Positions 42,921 through 54,693 of a stretch of DNA of 64,000 bases are shown here, piece by piece (position 1 is the first letter of the stretch; each line of letters starts with the position of its first letter). The notes below the pieces were generated by a model. The model saw only the letters and a program-made list of their open reading frames with translations, had not been told where the DNA came from and made no database searches. This stretch comes from Tridacna crocea (Eukaryota; Mollusca; Bivalvia; Cardiida; Cardiidae). The DNA is taken from assembly GCA_943736015.1 (NCBI GenBank), contig OX031071.1, positions 27,171,619 through 27,235,618 of the forward strand. The letters are read 5' to 3'. The translations under genes were made by a program, and so were the position numbers.

Positions 42921-44421
42921 AAATGTCAATGCAATGGCAATGCCAATAAATGTCTGAGATAGTCAAATAGTAAGGATCTTTGAAGCTTTCTGTCCTTATT
43001 TTTAACCTTAAATGAGTATCACATTGTATGATTGAAAAAATTCCCAAAACGTTTAACTTCCCTGTACCTCCTCTAAATTTGGACAATGAAAACCGTAAAA
43101 AACATGAAATGTCATTTTGAGAGTTCTAAACCAAAAATGGCTTTCTTGGCAAAATGATCTGTGAAACTGAAAATATTAAACTTCTATTTTTCAGGGTTGT
43201 ATTTTGTTAAATCTACTGAATGCACATAAAGGTTTCTTTTATACATTTTGAATAGGTGAGCATTTGATTCTAAATGGGAAGAAATATTTTTATCCGGTTG
43301 AAAATATATAAGAACCCGTGCTAAATATAAATTATCAAATGACCGGTTGCGACTTCTTACCAGTATTTAGAATTTTCACAACACACCAAATTAAAAAATA
43401 ATTATATGAAAAAACAACACAAATCATCAGTAATTAAGAATCATAAGAATTACAAAAAAACATTTTTTGGTGGTGTTCTTTTAAAAGGCTACGTAGCCTC
43501 TTAAGCTATTTTTAGATTTCCCGCCAAAATCAGAAAACATTGTTGGAATGTTAAGTGACTGCACGTGACCAATGACTATTAAATTCCATAACATAACAAA
43601 CATGTAGTTATTTTCCATAATGTCTAGAACTTCGGACGCTGTGTTTGAAGCTTCTTCTGTATATTTCCGGTATGTAAATGAACGAGTCGCTCATGTGAAA
43701 ATAGACCGTGTTTCCCTTCAGGGTCGACCTGGGCTGTAGTAAATTTCTAATTTATCTAGTTGTCGGATGATTTTCGACTACTGGGGTTTAATGAATGAAA
43801 ATTATAAGGCTCTGGGACAACATTTTAAATCAGTATAAGGATGGGTTTTTTTTGTATTTTTGTAAAACTTTCGACCCAAAATATGAAGGGCCACCTTTAA
43901 AAAGTAAGCAAGGAGTACCAACTCCAACAAAACATTAAACTAGTACAGATAGATATCAAATAGAGTACTCGTATACAAATTTCTCAAAAATCAGCTCTAT
44001 ACACATGAAGTTAAATAATTGATAAGTTTCCTAAGATGACTAGCTCTAAAATGGCATGTCCGCCATTTCCCCATTTCCTGACAGACTGATTCTCTTTTCA
44101 GCAAATCTACAAACTTATGCTTTTGTGGGTTTGAACACATTGCCGATCGATGTACAACTTATATCCGTGCAACGAAGATGCTTCGTTGACCACACACATC
44201 AAACCTTGCCGTCTACTTAACTTTAAAAATAGAAGGGGATGATACCGCATAAACGAAAACGATCCACGGGAATGTGAAGCTAGCCCAAAGTGTACAAAGT
44301 CTGTCTTTTAAAAATTCAAAGGAATCAATCTAGATAAAGTACTTGCATACAAGAATTACATGAAAACTTAAATTTCAGTTATTGTTGCTTCTTATTTAGA
44401 CTTTATCTCGTTCTCTCTCAG
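42921..44421. other. No recognisable gene or repeat
   Basis: AT-rich unique-looking DNA just beyond the satellite edge. All frames are short and show no motif I recognise. Confidence 0.5.
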
Positions 44422-44444
44422 ACTCTCTCTCTCTCTCTCTCTCT
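44422..44444. repeat. (CT)n microsatellite
   Basis: Uninterrupted CT dinucleotides. The surrounding 44445-45003 holds nothing I can identify. Confidence 0.95.
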
Positions 44445-45003
44445 GTGCGCAACCTCCTTCAAAATGACGACTGTAGTGGACTTTCAAAGCGTCGGTAATC
44501 GATCACTTGATACACACAGAAGAATTTGGTTCTCCGCTCAGTTCACACTTGTATCATGTGACTTCTATTTCGCCAGAAACCTCCACCTAAATATATCACG
44601 TGACTATTTCTTCCCTTTACGTCGGAAATTTTCAATTTGTTGACCAGTATCTAGAATCTATGTAATAACATGCTGGTATAAGAAGACGAGTGTCATAATT
44701 CATTATTGTACGGGTTGATAATAATATGCCATATTCACCATTTCAAAGAAAAGAAAAACAAAGTAAATCTGATGTTCCTTGCATAGTAGCCAATCTAAAA
44801 TCAGTCTTTTTACAAATTATGTATAGTTTATAAGCGTCCATTCCTGTAAAGGGCCTTTTCGGGAATTGAGTCAGTTTGGATTGTGGAAAACGCCGTCTCT
44901 AATCGGTCTAACGACCAATTAAAAGCGAATCAAGCTCCGATGAATAGGATGAATAAAATAATTAACTTTCTTGTATTCCTTGTTGGTAGCTTCATTACCT
45001 TTT

Positions 45004-45538
45004 TTAGGTTCCCAAAAACTTATTTTTTGCTAAATAAATAAAACCTTTAGCTGTAAATCCTCCGTTTCTTGCATCAAAAGTACCTTCAGTAGAATCTACG
45101 TACTCTTTCGTAGCAACATTTTTTTGGTCAACCGGTTCACCCACGTTTTGTATTAGAAATGACCTCATATCAAATGAATTTGTAGCAAAATAACCGCCTT
45201 GATTGACAAATGGGGTTAAAAAATCGATCAATCTTTTAGCTTCATCAAATGAGGTATCCACATAAACCTTATTTGTACTGTCCCCATCTTCTATGGGAGG
45301 AGGTATATTTTGTAACTTCTTGTTATCCATATCTAAATCTTTCTTAACTACAGTCTCCATTTTGGTTTCTTTCAATGAACCCTATACTAGTGTCTACATA
45401 GTTTTTCGTAGCAATATCTTGAGGATTTGCTGGATAAGATACACTGAAGAAAGTATTACCAGCCATATTTTTAGAATCGGTAACGGTGGTTGTTCCATCT
45501 TTTCGTAAAAAATTATTATTTATTTTTATTGATTTCAA
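45004..45538 (-). pseudogene. Fibre-like protein fragment with xNKxYVD repeats (frameshifted)
   Basis: Two overlapping minus-strand frames (45344-45538, 64 codons; 45004-45375, 123 codons) read as one protein broken by a frameshift near 45350-45375. Three repeats of the type DxxTKxYVD are visible: ATKNYVDTS, TNKVYVDTS and ATKEYVDS. Each is preceded by a short aliphatic, Asn-rich stretch of the LQNIPPP or LIQNVGEP kind. This pattern is known in phage tail-fibre-like proteins and in fibre-like proteins of large invertebrate mobile or viral elements such as Polintons/Mavericks. No capsid, ATPase, protease or polymerase gene of such an element is visible nearby, so it is a relic or an isolated transferred fragment. 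The upstream start is uncertain, and no function is claimed. Confidence 0.5.
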
Positions 45539-45865
45539 TCAATGTAAAAGATAATGAAGTGAATAATAAAGATTGGAGTGATATGGCAGTTGGTCATGTT
45601 GTCTCTACCTTCCACAAGTCGACGAAATTTTGAACTGGTCATATTTGAAGAAAGTTGTAGAGATGAAAATCCAAAGTAGTTCTTCGTGTATATTGAAATG
45701 TAAGATTTTGGGGAAATTGGGAGGAATTGCTTGTTACAAGCAAATGCTCCTTTAGCGAAAATATCTTCTGTGAAAAGAAGATTGTTTTGGGAAAACGATT
45801 GGGCTCGGTTTTCCTATTTAACTTGCCTATTATAGTTGTGTCAAGCTCGCGAACACCTGACCCTC

Positions 45866-46150
45866 AAGCTTGACCTAGACCCCGGACCTGAATAAATGTT
45901 TCAAAGGGAACTTCTACTCTTGATGGAGAACACTGCATTATGCTAATTTATATCGGAATCTATCCAAAAATGTAGGAGTTATGGTTTGGACGAAAAATTG
46001 TCCTTCAATGTGGCCTTGATCTTGAACCTACTTGATCAGATGTTTCAAATGGCACATCTATTCGTGATGGAGGTCAATTGTGCCAAATTATTTTTAAAAT
46101 TCATCCACAATTGTAGAAGTTATGGACCGAACATATCCGGATGCACTCAA
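45866..46150. repeat. Two diverged ~141 bp tandem copies
   Basis: The series GATGTTTCAAANGGNAC, CTTGATGGAG, TGTAGNAGTTATGG occurs twice with a 141 bp offset (AGGAGTTATGG at 45973, AGAAGTTATGG at 46114). The 89-codon open frame over it (45986-46255) is not supported as a gene. Confidence 0.7.
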
Positions 46151-46355
46151 GCCCTAGTGAACACTAGAAATAGGTGTGTCAGAGACACTGATCCCTGCTA
46201 TATGGTATTGGTCACAGGTATGTCATATAACAATAGTAGGCAGAGAGAGAGATAAAAAAAAATACATTAAATGACAAGCGAACGACTACAGAAAAAACAA
46301 AATAAGCATGTATTTGGTTTCAAATCAAAGTCAATCAAAGACATATTTTAAGAAT

Positions 46356-46515
46356 CACACAGGTGTAATCTATTTGTGACAGGTGTTAAAGGTGTGAAAT
46401 ACATCCTATCAGTGTGAAATAGGCGGTATAAACAACACACAGGTGTAATCTATTTGTGACAGGTGTTAAAGGTGTGAAATACATCCTATCAGTGTGAAAT
46501 AGGCGGTATAAACAA
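46356..46515. repeat. Perfect 80 bp tandem duplication
   Basis: 46356-46435 and 46436-46515 appear identical (both start CACACAGGTGTAATCTATTT and end GCGGTATAAACAA). Within the unit, AGGTGT/GGTGTGAAAT motifs repeat again at shorter spacing. Confidence 0.95.
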
Positions 46516-46632
46516 TGGCAAAACTACCAAATCACTCTTGGATTAAGGTAACTAATACACATAATGTACATACTAAAAGCAACGAACATTCAAAAAAAAT
46601 GTTTTATGGACAACTTGAATAACGATGAAATT

Positions 46633-46775
46633 TGATGATGGGGACGATTTCCCTAAAATTTTATTTGGGGACTATTTCACCAAAGAAATCGCCCCCAGGG
46701 GACGATTTTGCCGGAGTGATAGACATAAAACGGGCCAAGCAGTTTGGGGACGATTTCCCCAGGGGCCGATTTCTC
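46633..46775. repeat. Cluster of GGGGACGATTTCCC motifs
   Basis: Four direct and one inverted variant of GGGGACKATTT occur in about 140 bp. The minus-strand open frame here (46677-46889) is a by-product of the repeats. Confidence 0.6.
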
Positions 46776-46924
46776 TAGCATTCCGCTGAAGTACCCTTCG
46801 GCTGAGTTTTTATAAAAAAATACTTTGCTTTTACATAAATTGATTAATACTGTTTTTCTGTGGGAAATATTCCCTCTAATTGGTCGCAATCTGTTATCCT
46901 TCCTAATTTTTAAAGAATCCAGCC

Positions 46925-47190
46925 AATCACCGCGGAATATCTATAACTACATCAATGTATAAAATATTTTCATATATAATTAACAAACGACTTTATGAAT
47001 GGGCGGAGGCTACACACAAAATAGATGAAGCACAAGCTGGATTCAGGCGAAATTATTCTACTATTGACAATTTATTCACATTGCAAGCAATCATACAAAA
47101 GTACTTGTCGAAACAAGGGGAGGGGGTTTTTATTGTTTGTATGTAGACTTGAGTAAGGCATTTTACTCTGTTTGAATGTTAAAAACGTTT
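46925..47190 (+). pseudogene. Non-LTR retrotransposon reverse transcriptase fragment
   Basis: Reads NHRGISI at 46925, then MYKIFSYIINKRLYEW, AQAGFRRNYSTIDNLF and, after a one-base shift near 47140, YVDLSKAFYS. These are the early reverse transcriptase motifs of LINE elements, and the last contains the first catalytic aspartate (xVDLxKAF, normally followed by D). The clade looks like CR1/Jockey by general appearance. Roughly 85 codons survive; 5' and 3' parts are absent. In intact elements this enzyme performs target-primed reverse transcription; this copy is dead. Confidence 0.8.
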
Positions 47191-47340
47191 TTCTGTGTAC
47201 TCTAACATTCTATCATGTGTTAAAACTGGCAGAGGTTTGACAGAGTTATTCAGTTGTAATGTTGGAACCTTCATTAATCAGTAATATGTTTTAGATTGAG
47301 GGAGGAATGTTAGAACCATTTTTAGAATAAAATCCATTTT

Positions 47341-47872
47341 TAGCTCTACTGGCTGAAAGCCACCATAGCTTATGTCGTGGCGGAGTTTCGATCGTCAGTC
47401 TGTCCGTCCGTCCGTCTGTCTGTCCGTCCGTTAGTCTTTTTCTTGTTGTGATAAAAGTATGCAATTCCCGTCAGATTTCGCGAAACTTGCACAGATTGTT
47501 TATCTTATCAATAGCTTGAACCCTATTCATTTTGAGAAAATTCCAACAAACAATATGGGAAAAGTAGCCATGTCAAGCTGAAAATTTCAAATTCTTGCTT
47601 ACGCGATAAGTGAGATTTTCATGAAACTTGCACAGTTTAATTTATTTGATTAATAACTTCAACCCTTTTGATTTTGAGAAAAATACAGAAAATAGTAAGG
47701 GAAAAGTAGCCATTTCCAGTTTAAAATTTCCAATTCTTGTTTACGCGATAAAATCTGCATTTCTTGCTAGATTTAAGTGAAACTTGCACAGTTTATTTAT
47801 CTTATCAATAGCTTCAACCCCATTGATTTTGAAAAACATCCAACAAACTGTATGGGAAAAGTAGCCATCTCA
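47341..47872 (+). mobile_element. Mollusc interspersed repeat with internal ~150 bp tandem copies
   Basis: Opens with TTAGCTCTACTGGCTGAAAG, then CACCATAGCTTATGTCGTGG and a GTCCGTCCG/GTCTGTCC run (47398-47432), a head that I recall from many mollusc genomes. Three diverged tandem units follow, marked by GAAACTTGCACAG at 47482, 47623 and 47779, each closing with GGGAAAAGTAGCCAT. No coding capacity. A related head is seen at 63963-64000. Confidence 0.65.
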
Positions 47873-47876
47873 ATTA

Positions 47877-48392
47877 TATGCATCCATCTACTTCAAAATG
47901 GATGTATAGGATCTGACATGAGTTGAGATAAGATTTTATTAAACGAGTCTAGGGAAATGCCTTTGGCGAGCTTGATAACATTTTCCTTGACAAGTTTAAT
48001 AAAATTTTATCTCAAACGCTCACGAATGTCAGATTCTTTTTAACATGTAACGAAATTTCACAAAATATAGATCAGATGATGCAAAAACATTCATAAATGC
48101 ACTCGCGGTATAGTTCGGATTCTACATCGGATTGTTAAGCTTCACTGTAGTAAAAATTTGAAATAAAACTGAAGAAGGATGTGCATATTTGTAACAATAT
48201 TTCAATTTCGCTATATTCCTTTACTTTACATTCCTCTTCTTCAAAATGGCTATGGACAATTTTGATCCAAAACTATACAGAAACGTTTATCAAAGATGGA
48301 AGGCCGATTCATGTGGAAAATTGAAGCAAAATAGTAAGGATTGGATCAAAATCATAAAAATATATCCATTTTAAAGTAGATGGGTGAATTAT
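47877..48392. mobile_element. ~515 bp MITE with terminal inverted repeats
   Basis: The left end (CATCCATCTACTTCAAAATG, 47881) and right end (ATTTTAAAGTAGATGGGTGA, inverted) match with a few mismatches. ATTATA on both sides is a possible 6 bp target duplication. A nested hairpin (arms about 47911-47945 and 47993-48033; AGATAAGATTTTATTAAAC and complement) sits near the left end. No ORF. Confidence 0.65.
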
Positions 48393-48778
48393 AAAGGAAT
48401 GTAGTGAAGTTGAAAATTTTGTTTCAATTATCCAAATTTGGAAATGGAAAGTCAACACCATCTTTGGCAAGTTTTCGCTCAATAAGATTAATATATATAC
48501 TACGATCCTCTTTATGAAGGAAGGGAAATAACTATCAGCGTGATATTATGATACTAGCCAGGGTTATCAGATAAGTATGGATCCAGAAGATCAACTATAT
48601 GCAATCACTGGCTTGATCGTGAGGTAGACTATCCTTTGACAAACAGAAACTTGAGCAATAACAAAAAGTTTCGATTCAGATTAGCTTTGACGGCCTGTGC
48701 AGGCTGGCCTGCGTTGATTTTTGTTTTATTCTTTTAAGGTGTATTGAGCCCCCATTTTACAGAGCATGCTTTTCGTAT

Positions 48779-48833
48779 GGCATAATATGGTTTTAATTCA
48801 CGCGTGAATTATTCGTTTTGTAAACATTGATCA
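48779..48833 (+). repeat. Left 55 bp terminal inverted repeat
   Basis: Perfect inverse of 55239-55293. Matching stops abruptly outside 48779. Confidence 0.9.
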
Positions 48834-48879
48834 TGGTCATCAGACGCTTGCAAACCAGAAATGTGCAAGTAATTTTATT

Positions 48880-49618
48880 GTAGTACACAGGAACTACTTT
48901 TTCGCGTAGTTATAAGTATTATGTGTGTAAATCGCCACAAAAGAGCAAGGAAAATGACGGTTGTGGAAGCTTTAACAAGTACATTTACTGAATAGGGGAA
49001 AAGAAAAACCCTGTTCATAAATAATAACCAAAAAAAATTAGTTGCCAGGGGTTTTGTAAATAAATATCCTGGATTTGTCGTATATCGCTTTTCTTATGTG
49101 TAAAATTACCAAAACCCGCAAGGACCGACACTAATCATATATGTGGTAATCAGTGCTGTTTTCTTATACGGGTATCAGATTTTCTGACATATTGAACAGG
49201 AATACAAAAAAGTGTGTAACTGTATATACAGGATAGACGACCTGACCACATTTCGCCCAAAGCAATTATATTTTTTATGTAATATTTACATAGCAACAGG
49301 TTGTTAACACACGGCCGCAGAATAAATAAGCATGTACTCTTTGTGAACGATATTATATTTCATTATATTAAAAGTTATCTGAAATAAACAGGAGTTGTAA
49401 TTTGATATTTCCTTACTGCTGTGTTGAACGTGTCTAATTTCAAATTATGACCCCTCAATATATTATATTGTACAATAACTGTATTGCTTTTACGTAAAAT
49501 TCCTAGAACGGCAAGTAAATAAATATTGTCGTGTGAGATATAACACATTGTGGGAAAAGCAAATATTTGGTCCAAAAACATACAAATACATTTGTAGAAA
49601 AATTATTTTAACACATGT
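48880..49618. other. Non-coding left interior of the composite element
   Basis: AT-rich, with only short frames and no recognised motif. Faint similarity to the array units starts near 49550. Confidence 0.5.
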
Positions 49619-51333
49619 CTGCTTAACTTTTCATTCACACAGTGGTTAACACAGAAACAGGTTTTCTAAAGGCGCATTGTCAGTGAATTAAAAGTGTACC
49701 ATATATAAATTGGTACCCTAATAATTCACACAAGTCGTAATGCATGTGCATTTGTGGAAAACTTGTAACCCACATTTTACAGCGCATTTTAAGATTCTTT
49801 TCCTTCCCCCAAAACATTACAAGCCCCTTTTTGCTGGTGCATTGGTTCCCAAAAGAAACCCTTTTCCCGGCAAAACTTCCCCTTTATTGCAATACTATAA
49901 TAGTTTCACATCTGCAATATCGTCTGCTATATATTGGTCAACTTTTAATTCACGCAGTCGCTCACACAGAAACAACTTTTCTTAACGGCGCATTCTCGGT
50001 GAATAAAAGTTGTACCCTATATATTGGTACCTTAATAATTCATGCAAGTCGTAATACATGTGCATTTGTGGAAAACCACTACTGTTTTTACGGTGCATTT
50101 TAAGAATCCCCCCAAAAAATTCTAAGCCCCTTTTTGCCGGTGCATTGGTCCCCAAAAGAAACCCTTTTCCCGGGGAAAAATTCCCCTTTGGTGCAATACT
50201 ATATTTCTTATAGAAATGCAATATCGTCTGCTATATATTGGTCAACTTTTAATTCACGCAGTGGTTAAAACAGAAACAACTTTTCTTAACGGAGCATTGT
50301 CGGTGAATTAAAATTGTACCATATATATTGGTACCTTAATAATTCACGCAAGTGGTAAAACATGTGCATTTCTTCAAAACTTGCAGTCCACTTCTTACAG
50401 TGCATTTTAAGAGTCTTCTCTTTCCCCCAAAACATTCCCAGCCCCTTTTAGCCGGTGCATTGGTCCCCAAAAGAAACCCTTTTCCCGGGGAAACCTCCAT
50501 TACTATATTAGTTTCACATCTGCAATATCGTCTGCTATATATTGGTCAACTTTTAATTCACGCAGTCGCTCACACAGAAACAACTTTTCTTAACGGCGCA
50601 TTGTCGGTGAAATAAAATTGTACCTTATATATTGGTACCTTAATAATTCACGCAACTGGTAAAACGTGTGCATTCGTGGAAAACTTGCACTGCAGTATTT
50701 ACGGTGCATTTTAAGATTCTTCTTTTTCCTCCCAAAACATTCCAAGCCCCTTTTTGCTGGTGCATTGGTCCCCAAAAGAAACCCTTTTCCCGGGGAAAAC
50801 TTCCCCTTTGGTGCAATATTATATTTCTTATACAAATCCAATTTCGTCTGCTATTTATTGGTCAACTTTTAATTCACGCAGTCGCTCACACAGAAACAAC
50901 TTTTCTAAGGGCGCATTGTCGGTGCTTTAAAATAGTACCATATATATTGGTACCTTAATAATTCACGCAAGTGGTAAAACATGTGCATTTCTTCAAAACT
51001 TGCAGTCCAGTTGTTACAGTGCATTTTAAGAGTCTTCTCTTTCCCCCCAAAACATTCCAAGCCTTTTCCCGGGGAAAACTTCCCCTTTTGTGCAATACTA
51101 TATTTCTTATAGAAATGCAATATCGTCTGCTATATATTGGTCAACTTTTAATTCACGCAGTCGCTCACACAGAAACAACTTTTCTTAACGGAGCATTGTC
51201 GGTGAATTAAAATTGTACCCTATATATTGGTACCTTAATAATTCACACAACTGGTAAAACGTGTGCATTCGTGGAAAACTTGCACTGCAGTATTTACGGT
51301 GCATTTTAAGATTCTTCTTTTTCCCCCCAAAAC
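49619..51333. repeat. ~305 bp tandem array
   Basis: Five to six units, marked by TTAATTCACGCAGT at about 49950, 50254, 50559, 50874 and 51152 (spacings 303, 305, 315, 278) with a diverged first copy near 49634. Each unit looks like a diverged dimer: both halves begin TATATATTGGT and contain AATTCACGCA. The fifth unit has lost the CTTTTTGCTGGTGCATTGGT stretch. Recurrent peptides such as PKRNPFPGE arise from the repeat and are not genes. The array continues after the CACTA insertion. Confidence 0.9.
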
Positions 51334-52029
51334 ATTCACTACTGCAACAACCACCATGAAATAACCATGAAAAATCCATCAAAAAGCCATTACCTAATAC
51401 CAATTAAAAGCGACATAATCCATGGCCATTAGATTTGGGTAAAATACCATCAATTTTTGGTAATCACCCATTAAAAGTTATGCCATTGACTTTTAAGGGG
51501 CACATTAAAAATATATTTCATGGGTCATTACTTGATCGTTGAAAAATTTAATGGTCAATTTTATGGGGTTAGCGGCCATGAAAAGCGACAAAACTCATGG
51601 ACCATTAAAATTAATTAATGGGTTTATCATAATTTCATGGCAATGTCATTGGATAACATCATGCCATTAAAATTTCAGTAATGGGGATCGTGTCTACCCA
51701 TTAAGTATATAATAATGGCCATGAACATTATTATATATGAACGTCACAGTCATTTAATGGCTAGTGGAAAAAAAGACCATTACATCTTCAGTAATGGTAT
51801 AGGCCATAAATGACATATTAATGGTAGTTAATTAATTTGAACACTTAATTCATGGCCAGAACATTTCTGGATATGTTCTTGCCATTAATAAGCCATCAAA
51901 TGGCAATTAATTAATATGCTGATGCAATAAGCAGTTACAACAAGCCATTAATATTGTAACATACATGTAGTAACACAGATTGACTCGTCTTGATTCTGTC
52001 TTTTACATGCTTGATTCTTCTTTTCCGTC

Positions 52030-52215
52030 TTTGACTCTTTATCAAATGACATAATTTTAGACTGGATCAAATTCAAAGCATCTGCTGCTAAAAACATAAA
52101 GTTGTCTCAAAAAATTAAATTTGTTTGGGAAAGAATAGAAAACAATGTGAGAAAAGGAGAAAATGATAATTCTTAGTGTTTTCTCCTTTTTCAACAATTG
52201 TTTCAAAAAGGCTGG
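52030..52215. mobile_element. TTAA hairpin MITE, degenerate copy inside the CACTA element
   Basis: Retains the ATTTTAGACTGGATCAAATTC shoulder and the central GTGAGAAAAGGAGAAAATG hairpin, but the ends are eroded. Confidence 0.6.
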
Positions 52216-52499
52216 TTCTTAAGGGTCTTAAAAAGATTTTACAAGCTGTCAAAATTTTCATACACAAAGTAACAATGACAGGGCTTTGACAATACTGATC
52301 TGAATTGCCCAAACTAAAACTGCTACGAATAACATTGTATTTTCATGACCCCATGAGAGAAATCCTCTGAAAACATTGTGAATTACAATGAATTGCTCTT
52401 AACCAACAATTTCTTCTTATTATAATAAAGTTTGAGTCAGAACAAAGTCAATACAACAAACACAAGCCAGGACTGAGGACAAGTCTTCTCCTTACTGGG

Positions 52500-52728
52500 T
52501 TAACCCATTACCACACAATCCCTACTTTTGACGCCTCTGAGAAAGAAACCTTTAGAAAACATTGTGGGAAAAGGAGAAAATGCTGGTAACCAGCATTTTC
52601 TCCTTTTCCCACAAAGTTTTCTACCCTATGAAAATAAAATTGCACCATTTGAGCCACTTTGAAAATGTCGTCTGCAAATGCTTTCAATTTCGATAGGTCT
52701 AAAATTTTTCCGTGTGGTAATGGGTTAA
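52500..52728. mobile_element. TTAA hairpin MITE copy inside the CACTA element
   Basis: 229 bp including flanking TTAA. Ends CCCATTACCACACAA and GTGTGGTAATGGG. The central hairpin arm GTGGGAAAAGGAGAAAATGC pairs perfectly over about 26 bp across GGTAACC. Confidence 0.88.
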
Positions 52729-54390
52729 ATCATCGTGGGTCCCTCAACTATTTGTATTGGGTCGAACTGTCTTGGGGCCGAATGCTCTTCCACCAAAGTG
52801 AAAACATCCCCCACATTCAGTGAGATAAAAAACATTAATGTCATAAAATTGTTTATTCATATTCAGCAGTATTAGCTAGAACTTGCTTTTTTTCAATTTT
52901 ATTAGATCATAAGCAATTTAATATTTTACAACGGCAAGGCATCATCGATTTCACTTTACACTTTATTAAAAAGATTTCCTTGTCCAAACCTATTTCAGCC
53001 TAAGTGTCTCTCCCATCAGTCAATTTCCTAGATATGCTTGTCATCTTCGAAAAAGAAATTAGAGTCTTATGGTCAATTCATCAATAAACTTTTGACTTCC
53101 TGGATTTTTCAAATGTACCGCTTCAAAATGCTCATGTCAGACAGGAAGTTGAACACTTTTCTTGGTCTTTATTTCTGAAGAGTATGCAAGAGGAATAGGC
53201 TTTTTCGTCCCACTGCTTGTTCCCACCTTTAGCTTATTTGTCCGAACTTCTTTGTTTCAACCAAATTCAATATAGTATGAACAGATTAATGAAGTTTCCT
53301 TGATCCAGAATGGTGTTATTTCAGAGGTTTGGCCATAAATATAAAAATATGTTTGTATTTTAAAATCATTTTCACACAAAAAGGTTAGCAGTAAAATGTG
53401 GTGACATACAAGTAGATTCAATTATACTGTATGAAATACATTTAGATTAAAGTTTATCTGACCATGTCAAACTTACGTTGGGCACTTTTTATCAATCATA
53501 ATTAATTCACAGACCCTGTAGTACATATATACTAAAGTCTTCATGTATAGTTTGTGCAAAATACACTTTATGCATGGTCTGTGCAACTATACATTAAGTT
53601 GACCAAGCCCAAGATTATTTTTTTCAAGTCAGTCCAGTGCATGTAAAGTGTACTGCAGAATTGAGATACAAAAGTTAAGTCAGGATACCAAGAGAAACTG
53701 TATAAGTCCATGTAGATTACATGATGCCTACTGTTTAATATACCAGCATATGTACCACATGCAGTATATGTAAAATGTACTTCTGTTGTGTACTGCTATG
53801 TACGCAGCATATACACATATATATACAAGTACACTTTATGTATCAACTGTTTTGTTTTATGATGTGTAGAATAATGCCCATTAGTGTTGGTTTTATTCAA
53901 TGGTTATTTCTTCAAGATACCCTTTAATGGGTTTATTAATGGGGTTTGCATTTTTCAGTGTCAAATTCAAAAACTTTTCAAGTATATTCCCATTAAATTA
54001 CAAAATAATAGTCATCAACCATATGCGGAAATTTTTTAATGGCAGTGAATGCGGTTTCCTATGTGTGATGGCAATTAGTTTTTATTTACCTGCATGAATG
54101 GCCCCATTAATTTGAAATCAATTGGCATTAAACTTGTAAAGATTATGAATTAATGACCCCATTAATATATGTATGCCATCACATTAAGGGTATTAGACAA
54201 AATTCAATGTTTATCATGGCAATTTCATGGGAAAATTGGCCATTAATGTTGAAAATAATGGCTATAAGCTAACACCATTTAAAAAAAAGAAAAAAATATT
54301 AATGGGTACCTTTAATGGTTTTGTTATTATTAATTGGCAATTTATGGGTTTTTAATGGCATTTTCATTGTTACCTTCTGCAGTAGTGATT

Positions 54391-54693
54391 CCAAGCCTCT
54401 TTTTGCTGGTGCATTGGTCCCCAAAAGAAACCCTTTTCCCGGGGAAAACGTCCCCTTTAGTGCAATACTATATTTGTGTCACATATCCAATATCGTCTGC
54501 TATATATTGGTCAACTCTTAATTCACGCAGTCGCTCACACAGAAACAACTTTTCTTAACGGAGCATTGTCGGTGAATTAAAATTGTACCATATATATTGG
54601 TACCTTAATAATTCACGCAAGTCGTAATACACGTGCATTTCTGGAAAACTTGCACTACTGTTTTTACGGTGCATTTTAAGATTCTTCTTTTTT
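54391..54693. repeat. 305 bp array, continuation after the CACTA element
   Basis: Resumes at CCAAGCCTCTTTTTGCTGG and runs through TTAATTCACGCAGT at about 54520, until interrupted by a SINE. A last partial unit is at about 54941-55016. Confidence 0.88.

Larger units (their letters stand above)
51337..54387. mobile_element. 3.05 kb non-autonomous CACTA (EnSpm-type) transposon
   Basis: Begins CACTACTGCA and ends TGCAGTAGTG, flanked by ATT on both sides (51334-51336, 54388-54390). Removing it restores the array sequence AAAACATTCCAAGCC. The CACTA ends and a 3 bp TSD are diagnostic of the superfamily. Both subterminal regions (51345-51960, 53880-54380) are packed with CCATTA / TAATGG motifs in both orientations, as CACTA elements carry for transposase binding. 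The 1.9 kb interior has no recognisable transposase or other gene; the open frames at 52115-52312 and 53900-54097 show no known motif. Confidence 0.92.

Noticed and set aside
45690-45800. Another TTAA hairpin MITE copy
   Set aside because: GAGGAATTGCTTGTTACAAGCAAATGCTCC resembles the central hairpin, but neither end of the family can be recognised.
49740-51120. Possible protein family with PKRNPFPGE motif
   Set aside because: It arises from the GGTCCCCAAAAGAAACCC part of the 305 bp repeat, appears on both strands and is broken between units.
53900-54097. Coding gene inside the CACTA element
   Set aside because: The 65-codon frame overlaps subterminal TAATGG repeats, has no transposase motif and is not extended by neighbouring frames.
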